Shown here: positions 46,401-55,973 of the stretch, piece after piece | Layout of the letters: each line of letters begins with the position of its first letter | How positions within the stretch are numbered: position 1 is the first letter of the stretch | Source: Labyrinthula sp. Ha | Lineage: Eukaryota > Sar > Bigyra > Labyrinthulida > Labyrinthulaceae | NCBI GenBank assembly: GCA_015227615.1 | Contig: JAALGZ010000014.1 | Location: forward strand, 62,001 to 126,000 | DNA length: 64,000 nt | Direction of reading: 5' to 3' | Position numbers and translations under genes: made by a program | The notes under the pieces: generated by a model | Told to the model about the DNA's origin: nothing | The model's database searches: none | What the model saw: only the letters and a program-made list of their open reading frames with translations

Positions 46401-48827
46401 ACATAGCCAAATCGAATTATTTATTCGTATTTCTTCTCACCAAAGTATGGGTAGCATAGATATTGAATTTCCAAGTCCATCTGTGAAGCATCTAAAAAAT
46501 ATCCTTGAAACTTAAGGGACACTTTGTATTCTTATTGAAATAAAAGCAACTGTCAATCTTCAAGCTTCTAGACATTTCCTAGAAGAAACTGAGGAATATA
46601 ATTCCATTGCTTACGAAGCATACCCAGATAGTTTTGAAATAAATCCTAAAATACTCCTTGGGATTAATTGCTTTATTAGCGAGATTTATTGAAATTTTAG
46701 TAAGTATTCAAAAGGTTTATAATTATTAATAAAGATAGGGGATTTAAGACTACTTAAAGCTATCATCAGTAGGTCTCATAGACTGTGTGGTTGCTGAGCT
46801 GAGTTAAGCTAATAGAAACATCATTCGTATGAGCCAATGTCTATTAACAGTAAGCAACATTTTCAGGATTTTTTTTGAGAAAACATAAGGAATAAAGATC
46901 TGAGTTTCCATGTTTTGCTATTGCAATGTAATGAGCAAATTCTCACGTTCGGGCATCTTGTATATTCAAGGAAACATATTATGAATTGCGAACAGAGAGT
47001 TTGTTGTCCTATAGTTACTACAATCTACAGTTAATCTTCTAAGCATCTATTTGTTGGGGAAAAGTTGCCAAAATGGTCATCATATCACTTTTTTCTAAGA
47101 AAACCTACTCGTAATTCATCTTAGCAGTAGTAGGTAATAACTTACCTGTTGTGAAGAAATCAATCTAAATGAAGTCTCAATGCCATATAGGAAGTGATAT
47201 ATGTAAACTTCTTGGCAGTGCGTAGATATTTTGCTATGAACTCAACTCATTTTGATACAGGCATAGATTTACTGTCGCCAATACTGGCATAGAGTTTTAA
47301 GGTATCATGTGAATCTTAATTTGGCGATATAAAGCAAGAACTCCTACCTTTACTATTATTTTTTAAATTTAAGATACAGACTCCTAGAAAGCATTAAGAA
47401 AATCTCGTATAATATTCTGAAAATTTTAGTTCTGTTTAAAATTTAACTTGTGACTTCTAAGTACGTGAAGGACTTACGTCAGGGGCTATAGCAAAACCGT
47501 AGCTTATATTCGTCGGAACATATTTTGTAGGAATGAAGAACTTCTTCAGCCAATGTAATCAATCTCTGGGTAACTAAGAAAATAATTTAGTTTAAGATAT
47601 TGAGGCCCAACACCAAAAAAGGCTGAAGGTATATAAAACCTTTCAATTTTTTAAACTATAAACAACTTCCGGTTTAAACTTTATAAGACCGAAGGGGTTT
47701 CTCAGTTGCTGTTATTTATCTCGAGGAATCTCAACACGGTAGGGGTTTAATATTGACAGCTTCAAATCGTTGAGTATGTCAGAATAAGTCTTTAACTCAG
47801 CGACTTTCTCTTTAGTGATAGTTCTATTTATTTATTGACTACACAATCGGACTGTGTTTTGTTATTCTGTAACTGCAAATATTATGAAGCTTCTGTTAGA
47901 ACGAGTAGTCTTGTTAACTTCCACGAAATTCAATAAGAAATAGCTCAAATTGTTACTTTTACTAGATCTACCATCATACAATATTTCTTGCCGCTTGCCT
48001 CGCACCAGATAGCTTCTATCACGTGAGTATTTGCACTGTGAAACTTGTTTGTGCCCCTTTTTCCAGGCTAATAATGAAATTTGGCTTGTAATTCATATTT
48101 TGCTTTAGTTGTTCCAAAGAGGTAAAGAGGGGCCCAAGTGCCTAAATTTCAACTTTGTTGGAGATTACTGGATTAAACAATCTTAAACCCTTAACCAAGT
48201 TTAGACTTGGCTCTTCCTTGATTGAACTCCAAACATTCTGTAAACTGTAATATATATAGATTACCTCTTGCGAGTGTTATTAGCTTTTGCTAGAGCAGCA
48301 GTTGAGCAAATGTCCAAAACTATAAAAGGTTGAAGCTACCTGTCCAGTCTAAGTGTAACTCAAGAATGACTTTACTAGTAAGAGCTATTATTATTACCTA
48401 ACACCGATATGCTACAAAGTATCAGATTGAATAAGTGAAATCTGTACAAATTGACTGTGAAGTGCCTCTGTTGAAGGAGAAGTTACAAAAATGAACTAAT
48501 AGCGCAGTGATACCAATAGTGCTGCGAGCGTGGGGGTATATGCTTATCAAACATTAATTATTCTCCTTTCTTTATAAATCAAAACAATGGTTCCTAATCA
48601 TAAAAGTTTAAAAAGACGGATTTCTTAATATTCTTAACTCAACAAACTCCTGTTTAAAAACCCTCAGAGCAAGTGTCAAGTAACTGCACGAATTTTTCTC
48701 TCCCATGCAAGTTAGGTAAAGTTGCCTCTTGTACTACTTTTGGGCAATTTCCCACATTTGCCATTTCAACCAGCATTGAAATTTAATTACCGACCACCCT
48801 TTGTAAAAGATCAAACAAAATCACACA
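43442..48827. other. AT-rich gene desert
   Basis: About 5.4 kb with no supportable gene. Frames at 43527-43733 and 44688-44879 are under 70 codons and show nothing recognisable. The ends should hold the promoters of the 2-hydroxyacid dehydrogenase and of the urate-hydroxylase-like gene. Confidence 0.4.
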
Positions 48828-50081
48828 ATGTATGATTTAGAAGTCGTCATCATCGGCGGCGGAATTGCCGGTTTATCAACAGGTCTAGTCTTTCTTCAAC
48901 ACAACTACACAGTTCATCTATATGAACAAGCTCCTGAAATACTTCCTGTCGGCGCGGCAATCTCCGTATGGAGCAACGGTACTAAGGCAATGAACCAACT
49001 CAATCTTGGTCAAAAACTTAAAGATCTTGGAGGACATATGACAAACATGGTTTACAAAAATCTTTCAGGCGAAACGTTAATGTCTGCTGAACTAGAACCA
49101 CTTTATCAGAAAGTTGGAGAAAGAGCTGTTCCTGTTTCAAGAACAAAGCTGCAAAAAATGTTGATGGATGAATACGTTAAAAAAGAAGGCAAACTTACAC
49201 TTGGAAAAGTAGCCGTTAAAGTTGAAAGTGAAAAAGATGGAGAACAAAATTCTAGAAAAAGAGTTGTTTTTGCTGATGGAAGTACAAGTGTTTTTTGTGA
49301 CCTGCTAGTTGGTGCTGATGGAATAAAGTCTAAAATTAGGAACTTTGTATTGGATGTAGAAGATTCAATGGGGTTGGTTACATATCAGTATACAAACTGG
49401 AATGGAATTATTCCGATCTCATCGATAAAAGATATTGATGCATCTCATTGGACTATGTGGGTTGGAAAAGGAAAGAGAGCGTCAGTAATGCCAATAAGTG
49501 ATACTGAGTTTTATTTCTTTTTTGGAACCAATATGCCAGAAAATAATCCAGCAAAGTTTGACGCTTCTTTTCCTCATCCTAAATTTAAAACAGAGGAGAT
49601 GAGAGATGAGCTGAAGAAGATATTTTCAGAATTTCCTGTTCACGTGCAACAAGTTATTGATGCAATAGATATCCAGAGGCTAAACAGAGTTCCTGTGTGT
49701 GATTTGGAGTACGATAACATACCGACTTATGTAAATGGAAATGTAGTGCTAATTGGAGATGCGGCTCATGCTACTACGCCAACATTAGGACAAGGAGGCT
49801 GCCAAGCAATGGAGGACGCAATTATATTGGGAAATTGCTTAGTCATGTATAACAATAGCATTGAAGATTCTTTGAAAAGATATGAAAAAGTAAGAAAAGA
49901 TAGAGCTGAAGATGTAACAAGAAAAGCCAGAAAAAGAACTAGTGTTATCTTTAGTTTGAAAGGAGAGCAAGATACTCAAAAGTGGTATGACGAGTTAGAA
50001 TCTGATGGTGTTTCTCAACGGATCTTAGATGGAATGGTGAAGAACTTAAATGAAGGGCCTTATAATTTTCCATTGTTATAG
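48828..50081 (+). CDS. hpxO: FAD-dependent urate hydroxylase-like monooxygenase
   Basis: 417 residues. The class A flavoprotein fold shows the Rossmann motif VVIIGGGIAGLSTG (residues 6-19), the DG motif DLLVGADGIKSKIR (about 162-175) and the GD motif NVVLIGDAAHATTPTLGQGG. It follows bacterial HpxO closely: PVGAAISVWSNGTKAM, VPVSRTKLQ, NWNGI, WVGKGKRASVMPIS, EFYFFFG, QGGCQAMEDA and a C-terminal RKARKRTS plus WYDEL. The Arg in GKGKR and the Tyr in EFYFFF correspond to the urate-contacting Arg204 and Tyr216 known for Klebsiella HpxO. The inferred reaction is urate plus NADH and O2 to 5-hydroxyisourate. Related fungal salicylate hydroxylases and zeaxanthin epoxidases share the fold but match these blocks less well. 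Single exon, isolated by deserts. Gene transfer from bacteria is possible but unproven. Confidence 0.87.
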   Translation: MYDLEVVIIGGGIAGLSTGLVFLQHNYTVHLYEQAPEILPVGAAISVWSNGTKAMNQLNLGQKLKDLGGHMTNMVYKNLSGETLMSAELEPLYQKVGERAVPVSRTKLQKMLMDEYVKKEGKLTLGKVAVKVESEKDGEQNSRKRVVFADGSTSVFCDLLVGADGIKSKIRNFVLDVEDSMGLVTYQYTNWNGIIPISSIKDIDASHWTMWVGKGKRASVMPISDTEFYFFFGTNMPENNPAKFDASFPHPKFKTEEMRDELKKIFSEFPVHVQQVIDAIDIQRLNRVPVCDLEYDNIPTYVNGNVVLIGDAAHATTPTLGQGGCQAMEDAIILGNCLVMYNNSIEDSLKRYEKVRKDRAEDVTRKARKRTSVIFSLKGEQDTQKWYDELESDGVSQRILDGMVKNLNEGPYNFPLL

Positions 50082-51694
50082 TTGGGAAACTATTAGGAAA
50101 TTCTTTAATCCTGAAACGTAAACAAGATACCTAATAGTTGCAAATGACGTAGTTTTAACCTGCTTTACATGTAGCTTCGTTAGGGGCCAAATGCCTTTTA
50201 GGCAAGTCATATTTTCGCTGGTGTTCTTACCAGTAAAAGCTTTTTTTCGTACCTAAGCCTCTGTTGTGGTTTTTGCGCTTAGCTTAAGTTCTTCCATGCA
50301 AGTTCAACTTAAGTTTTACCTGCCATGTTTGTAACATGCTGACAATGCTCTTTTCCTAAGCGATACAAAACTTAAGACTAGTAAATTCTCTTATTTAAGA
50401 ACCATGGAATAGAAAATATAACTATGCATGATGTCCTCTGGTTATATGTCAGCTTCCTGGTAAAGACATTATTAAAAAGTTGTTACCAAAAATATTGGTT
50501 CTAAACCGTACTTTGTCAAAACTGTGACATCCAAGAATGGCTTCATGGAGAATGAAAGTACAAAAACAAAAGTAGTTATCAGAGTTTTACTGGGGGTAAG
50601 TAAGAATTAACTAGTAATTACCAGACATGTTTTGTGTAATACATATTGTGGTTCATGTTCAGTGAAAAGATATACGTATTCCATTGATACATCTTCACAC
50701 ACCTGTTACTTTTCATCCCAAAGTGTCCTTCCAGTCTGACGAGTTCAATAGAAAAAGGGTGATAAACAAAATGCACTCCTCTAACTATGTACCAAGCTAA
50801 TTCATGACTTAGAATCATGGTTATTACTACATTGAATATGGATATAAAAGTTATATATATATTCTAACTTCAATGCAGCCATCTGCTTTAAAAATATGGT
50901 TTACAAACATTTTCCGTCTTGTCTCTAAAGTATAAGTAATAAGAAAGAAATAAACTAAAACAGCTGGTAACCTAAGAAGAAAAAGACCCTAAATTTCAAC
51001 AAATAATATTAAATATCTTAATCAAGAGTACTTTCCTTATTGCTCTCGTTCTTGAACATAGATCGGTGCAATTGGTTTACCTTATTCTTCAAGAAAGCAG
51101 AGACGCCACTACAGCATCAGACGCAAAAATGAGTATATTTAACTTAATCGCTATTTTTCTAACCGATTCTTTATTTCATGTTTTAAAAGAGGTTACCCAA
51201 TAGAATAATGTATAGAGTATTCAAGCATACCACTTGTATCAGTAGTCGAATTGGCACATAAAAATCCCTACAGAAGCAACATCACGTTTTACTTGTTTTT
51301 CACGAAGATGGAATATATCATCAGAACACTTAATCCAAACTATAAATTAGTTGTTGCAACTTTAACCCAATTTTTAGACATGAGTCTATTCTGTTAGTAA
51401 CGAGCTGGTGTTCCTATAGAGGATATTCATCAGTCCATAATTTCATACCTCCTTCTAGTGGCGATAAAAAATAGAAGATGATACACCTAGTATACGATCT
51501 ACTATAATATTTTCTAATGCGATCGACCTGTGTTCTTAGTTAATATATCACCACTGCTAAACTGGTTCTCAGAAACATATACCTGAACCCGGGTACTTAT
51601 CATACTAAAACACAACTTCTTCGTGGTAATGCCATCTTGCATCCACTGGTTTACCGACAAACTCGTAATAAAAAGGTAGGTTTTAACTTTCAAA
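50082..51694. other. AT-rich intergenic region
   Basis: About 1.6 kb without a supportable gene. It should hold the 3' UTR of the monooxygenase gene and the promoter of the histidine phosphatase gene. Frames under 110 codons on the minus strand near 51514-51837 overlap the phosphatase start and are not called. Confidence 0.45.
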
Positions 51695-52414
51695 ATGAAC
51701 TTAGTTCTTGTGCGGCACGGAGAAACAGATGGAAACAAAACACTGACTTTCCAAACTCCAGATACACCATTGAATGAAAATGGACTCAAACAAGCAAAAA
51801 TATTGGGGAGTTTTTTTAAACAGAGGTATGAAAACAAGCAAGTCCCTTTAATTCTTTCCTCTGACTACAACAGAGCTTTTGTAACAGCGAGTTCTATAGC
51901 CGAAAATATCGGTACCAAAGTCAAAATTGAAGAGTTGCTCCAAGAGAGAGATTTTGGAAACTGGCGTGGGAGGAAATACAAAGATATACTTCAAAAGCAC
52001 GGAACTATATTGGGGTACAAGGTTGAACCGCCGGAAGGAGAATCTCTAAAGGTTTTTGAAGACCGTTGCTTTGTTCTATGTAGCAAAATTAAACAAATAC
52101 TATCTTCAGAACTGATGAACAAACAGCCACGAGATATTATCCTTGTAAGCCACGGTTTGACTGTGAAAGAGCTGCTCAACATAATCTCCAAAGAAGCTGT
52201 TCACCATGATCAAAATAAACCCCTTCCAAGTTTTGAACACGACAAAGGCTATCACATCAGCAACAGCTCCTTTTCCATAATTCCCGTGTCTTTAGACGAA
52301 ACCAACAATATCAGCTTCAACCTTGAAGAAGACCAGTTGAACCAAACCCCACACCTCCACAAAGCAACCGACGCAACACTCATAAGCGCGAAAGAATTCA
52401 AAGTTCATCTTTAA
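51695..52414 (+). CDS. Histidine phosphatase, TIGAR/phosphoglycerate mutase-like
   Basis: 239 residues of the histidine phosphatase superfamily, branch 1. The phosphohistidine motif is LVLVRHGETDGNK (residues 3-15). The second Arg is in LSSDYNRAFVTA, the acid residue in LLQERDFGNWRGR and the second His in ILVSHGLTVKELL. The insert YKVEPPEGESLKVFEDR and the ending with a hydrophobic beta strand (YHISNSSFSIIPVSL) resemble TIGAR-type fructose-2,6-bisphosphatases. Small phosphatases such as CobC-like proteins are the alternative. No targeting signal is seen. It is the first gene of a compact three-gene island. Confidence 0.88.
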   Translation: MNLVLVRHGETDGNKTLTFQTPDTPLNENGLKQAKILGSFFKQRYENKQVPLILSSDYNRAFVTASSIAENIGTKVKIEELLQERDFGNWRGRKYKDILQKHGTILGYKVEPPEGESLKVFEDRCFVLCSKIKQILSSELMNKQPRDIILVSHGLTVKELLNIISKEAVHHDQNKPLPSFEHDKGYHISNSSFSIIPVSLDETNNISFNLEEDQLNQTPHLHKATDATLISAKEFKVHL

Positions 52415-52606
52415 CTTTTTCCAACGATTAACTTCACCTTCCCTTTTTCCAACACATGATCCTCAAGCTGAAGTAGATAGCCGTTAACTTGTAATAACTC
52501 CTTTCTGTTGGTAATTTCAAACACATTTTGAACCGTTAAGTACCATATCCACTGTATATCTAGGCGACAGCTAACGTGACTCTTGTTACAAATAAATATA
52601 AAGGAA

Positions 52607-53281
52607 ATGGTAGATGTCGTCGCCATATCTGTCGTAGGCTCAACGGCAGTATTTTTCACATGTGGTATTTCATATTTTCTTATAAAATTGCATATTGGAG
52701 AAGAAAAAGTATTATCTTTTCTTCGAAGAACAGAATCCTTCTATGAGCGAAAGTACGCTGAAGTTAGACCTGATATAGGCCAAATTCTTATAAGTGATAT
52801 GGGACATATTCTTATAAGTGATATGGAACAAGGAATACAAAACCAATCCGTAAAGGAAGAAGCAAAAGTTTTTGGTTTTGATTCTCTTCGACCGTTTTCT
52901 CCAAAACCATCTCAAGTACCTCCTGTACAACTTCCTCCTCCTCCGACTCCAAGACAAAAAGAACATGAAAAATTTGACAAACCAATTAAACTAGGACATA
53001 AAGCAAGACCAAAGGGTTTAGATATAAGCGGAGAATTAACAAAGAAACGTGTTGAAAAAAAGAAGAAGAAGAATAAAAAGAAAAGCAGAACTGACTCTCC
53101 AAGTATAGCTAAAGGATCCCCACTGAGAAAAAGCCGGCAAGGTGTTCCTCTTCAAGTTCTGGAAGGAAAGAAAGATGCTTCTGTTGTGAGCTTGATGCCT
53201 AGAGATCAAAGAGAAAGAGGTTATACAAATAGTTCTCAAAACACAGTTAAGACCCAGAAGAAGAAAACTGGCACAAGATAA
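52607..53281 (+). CDS. Unknown single-pass membrane protein with Lys-rich tail
   Basis: 224 residues from the ATG of MVDVVAISVVGSTAVFF; a longer reading would need a TTG. One N-terminal hydrophobic segment (about residues 4-27) is followed by a helix (EKVLSFLRRTESFYERKYAE). Then comes a duplicated 8-residue unit (ILISDMGH, ILISDMEQ), a proline stretch (PPVQLPPPPTP) and a strongly basic tail (KKRVEKKKKKNKKKSR). The architecture suggests a membrane-anchored protein with a cytosolic or nuclear-facing basic tail. No family is recognised. It lies 192 bp after the phosphatase and converges on the next gene with 16 bases between. Confidence 0.72.
   Translation: MVDVVAISVVGSTAVFFTCGISYFLIKLHIGEEKVLSFLRRTESFYERKYAEVRPDIGQILISDMGHILISDMEQGIQNQSVKEEAKVFGFDSLRPFSPKPSQVPPVQLPPPPTPRQKEHEKFDKPIKLGHKARPKGLDISGELTKKRVEKKKKKNKKKSRTDSPSIAKGSPLRKSRQGVPLQVLEGKKDASVVSLMPRDQRERGYTNSSQNTVKTQKKKTGTR
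52784..52826 (+). repeat. In-frame tandem duplication, 24 bp period
   Basis: ATTCTTATAAGTGATATGG occurs at 52784-52802 and again at 52808-52826, exactly 24 bases apart. It duplicates eight residues inside the unknown membrane protein. The copies are identical over 19 bases, so the duplication is recent. Confidence 0.85.
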
Positions 53282-53297
53282 AAAAACAACTCACTTT

Positions 53298-54335
53298 TCA
53301 CAACATGAACTCTGGATTCGCTTCAAGCGCTGAGATAACCTTCGTGGCCGTGACGACATCACCAGTTGTATTATTTATATCAATAAACGTAGGAATCTCA
53401 GGCTTGCTTCTTGAGTATTCTCTTTCTTTTCCAAACGATATTCCATACTTATCTAACAGCGCCATAAAACCTTCTTGACTTCTTTCCAATATTTCTTCAT
53501 CTGAAATTTTTAACGATTCACTTAATTTCACTTGTTCTTCTATAACGGAATAATAATCCACAAGCATATCTAGGGAAGCACCAATGTCCGTTAAAGCAGC
53601 TTCAAAATTTAACAGTTTATTTAATTGAGATTCATTAAAATCTTCAGATTCGTCAACGTCATAATTTAGCAAGAGATCACTGGATCTAACAGCAAAAAGT
53701 AAAGAAGTTCCCATATCCTTTGTGGCAAGCGCAACATTACTGAGTTCATCTTCAAAATTTCTGCCTTCTATGAATGTGGAGTTGTCATCCATTCCCTGTG
53801 TTGTGGAAGAAGGTTTTCTCTTAGATCGACGAAATCGTTGAAGAGTTAATCCACGCTTTTTGGGTTTATCTTCAGGAACGAAGGTCTTCTTGATGACTTG
53901 ACCAATCCCGCTGGATTTATATTCCACGTCATTATGAACAAACTTGTACTGATCCAATTTAAATGCATATTTGTATACTTTATGGATTGCCCTTTTAGGA
54001 AGCGTTCGAAGCTGTCGTGCTACTGGATTTTTTTGTGGAAGATTAACCCAATCGTTCCAGCGTAAGACGTGGGTTACAATTAAACACGCACGGGCGAAAT
54101 GAAGCATGGATTTCATTGTCAGAGGAGATAGATTTGGAACCACTTCAGACTCAAAAATTTTATAAATGTCAAAAAGACGCTTTGAAAGCTTGATCATCCT
54201 GTTAGCAGTGTTCCTTTGGCTGTCCTGGGTATGAAGGCATGTTTCTCCCTTTCTCAAGTCTTCCTTTGCAAGCTTAAAAAGTTGTTTGATATCAACCTCA
54301 ACAACTTGTTCATCAACTGCATCTGTGTCATTCAT
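53298..54335 (-). CDS. Unknown helical protein
   Basis: 345 residues, not recognised. Mostly alpha-helical: an N-terminal helix (VEVDIKQLFKLAKEDLRKG), a conserved-looking core (MKSMLHFARACLIVTHVLRW), a basic linker (KKRGLTLQRFRRSKRKPSS) and a C-terminal acidic helical part (AALTDIGASLDMLVDYYSVI). No signal peptide, membrane segment or enzymatic motif is seen. The length in AT-rich DNA and the tight convergent setting support a real gene. No function is proposed. Confidence 0.78.
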   Translation of the reverse strand: MNDTDAVDEQVVEVDIKQLFKLAKEDLRKGETCLHTQDSQRNTANRMIKLSKRLFDIYKIFESEVVPNLSPLTMKSMLHFARACLIVTHVLRWNDWVNLPQKNPVARQLRTLPKRAIHKVYKYAFKLDQYKFVHNDVEYKSSGIGQVIKKTFVPEDKPKKRGLTLQRFRRSKRKPSSTTQGMDDNSTFIEGRNFEDELSNVALATKDMGTSLLFAVRSSDLLLNYDVDESEDFNESQLNKLLNFEAALTDIGASLDMLVDYYSVIEEQVKLSESLKISDEEILERSQEGFMALLDKYGISFGKEREYSRSKPEIPTFIDINNTTGDVVTATKVISALEANPEFML

Positions 54336-55501
54336 TTTAAATACTTTTATAAGAACCAGATTCTCTTATTTTATGTATCTGGTTTTTGACTATTTTACTT
54401 TTGTATGTACTTTTCAAACGTAGTTTCTCTGCCCACTCTTCAAAATCCCGAATTATCGCGGAATATACCGGAAGATTTAATAACATGTCTATTGTGCTAT
54501 TCCGCCTTTAATTCAAAACGGTTGGTATCGTAAGATACGATAGGGTTACTTTTCTGCTAGATGTGTTCTTGCCTGTTCCACGATATTTTGACTGGTACTT
54601 GTTAGGGTAAAAGAATAATAAGGAAAACATGAAAATAAAACAACCCCGATTTATCTTTAACCGTTAAATTCTAGTTGTTTATAAACTGAACAAAGTTAAA
54701 TAAACAGGATAATCAGAAAATTAATATTTTGGGGAACAAACTTCTTTCAGAGAAAGAGAAGTTTACCCTATATAGATTATACTTCTGTTACCTCGAGAGA
54801 AGATTACTGTAGGACCGTTATAGTAGTAACTTCCGAGGAGGAAACCAGCAGGTAGACAAAGGGGGTTAGATAACAAGAACTTAACCCTTGTGAATGAAAG
54901 ACTATGAAACTATGATGCAGATAGAGCTTAAAAGTCTTAGCATTGGCTTTCATGTATAATAATATTGCACTTGACAAGGGGTGTCAAGAAAAGATTTAAA
55001 CATCATGTTATTTCGTTTTTACTAATAAGTCTTGTATATCCACTTCTTCGTCCATTAATTATTTTAGATATGAGTCAAGTACAGTCTTATAAACCAATTA
55101 CCTCATACAATTTCGTGAGGTGACAGTGAATTGTAATAAACAATACCGGTAGCTTAGTTGAAGATTTATAAAGGGATTTATGTACTTATTTTCCTCATTT
55201 TCCTACATAAATTCAGCTTCTCTCTTGTCACTTTATTTATTCTGTCGGACCTTAAAGCTGTTGATTGAGGACCCAATCTCACGGAATGATGGCTATCGCA
55301 TTATGGCTTAAAACTTCTTGTTATGCTCCATTCAATGAAACTCTGTTCTTGTTTCATGCTCATTTCTTTTCCTGACTGCATCCAGGTAGCAAAATAATGT
55401 AGTCATATATGGTTAAGCTTTCGTACTGCGTTACAAGGGTTAAATACACCACGTGAGAAAGCAGTTGTTTCTGCAAGGTTATTATTCAGTAGAAGGTAGC
55501 C

Positions 55502-55973
55502 ATCGGATTTGATTAACAATATCCATAATTATGTGATAATTCTTCTAATTCTGCTTATCGATGAATGAATCTGGATTTTGGTTTTTATCAACTTATTCTA
55601 ATCTTATTCTGATTATCAATTGATAATGAAATACTAAATTGAGCTACACCATATTGGGCCAAGTAACCCAAAACACATACATTTTATTTGTGCACCGTAT
55701 TAAAATCCATATAAATAGGCCCCATGGCCAGAGAAAATCCGGTCACAGGACGCAGTAGGGCTATATGCCCATATTTTGAAGAGTTTCATATGGTGGCAAA
55801 ATGAAATGCAGATTTTTTTGTCGCTTGGCCCAAGGCCATATGCCCATTTTATTTTTGATTATCAATAGATTATCAATAATCAATCAAAATGGTTGGGGAA
55901 ATATTAGAATCAATTATTAAGAAAAATATGAGCAAAATTCTTATTGATATATTATCAATGAATCAAATCCGAT
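55502..55973. mobile_element. MITE-like non-autonomous DNA element with 13 bp inverted ends
   Basis: ATCGGATTTGATT at 55502-55514 is repeated in perfect inverted form at 55961-55973, enclosing 472 bp without a coding frame. TA dinucleotides sit three bases outside each end (55497-55498 and 55977-55978), which would fit a Tc1/mariner-type TA duplication with slightly worn ends. The interior is AT-rich and full of small palindromes, including a perfect 16 bp one, ATTATCAATTGATAAT, at 55612-55627, and several TTATCAAT copies near the right end. No second copy was noticed in the window, so the call rests on structure only. Confidence 0.5.
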
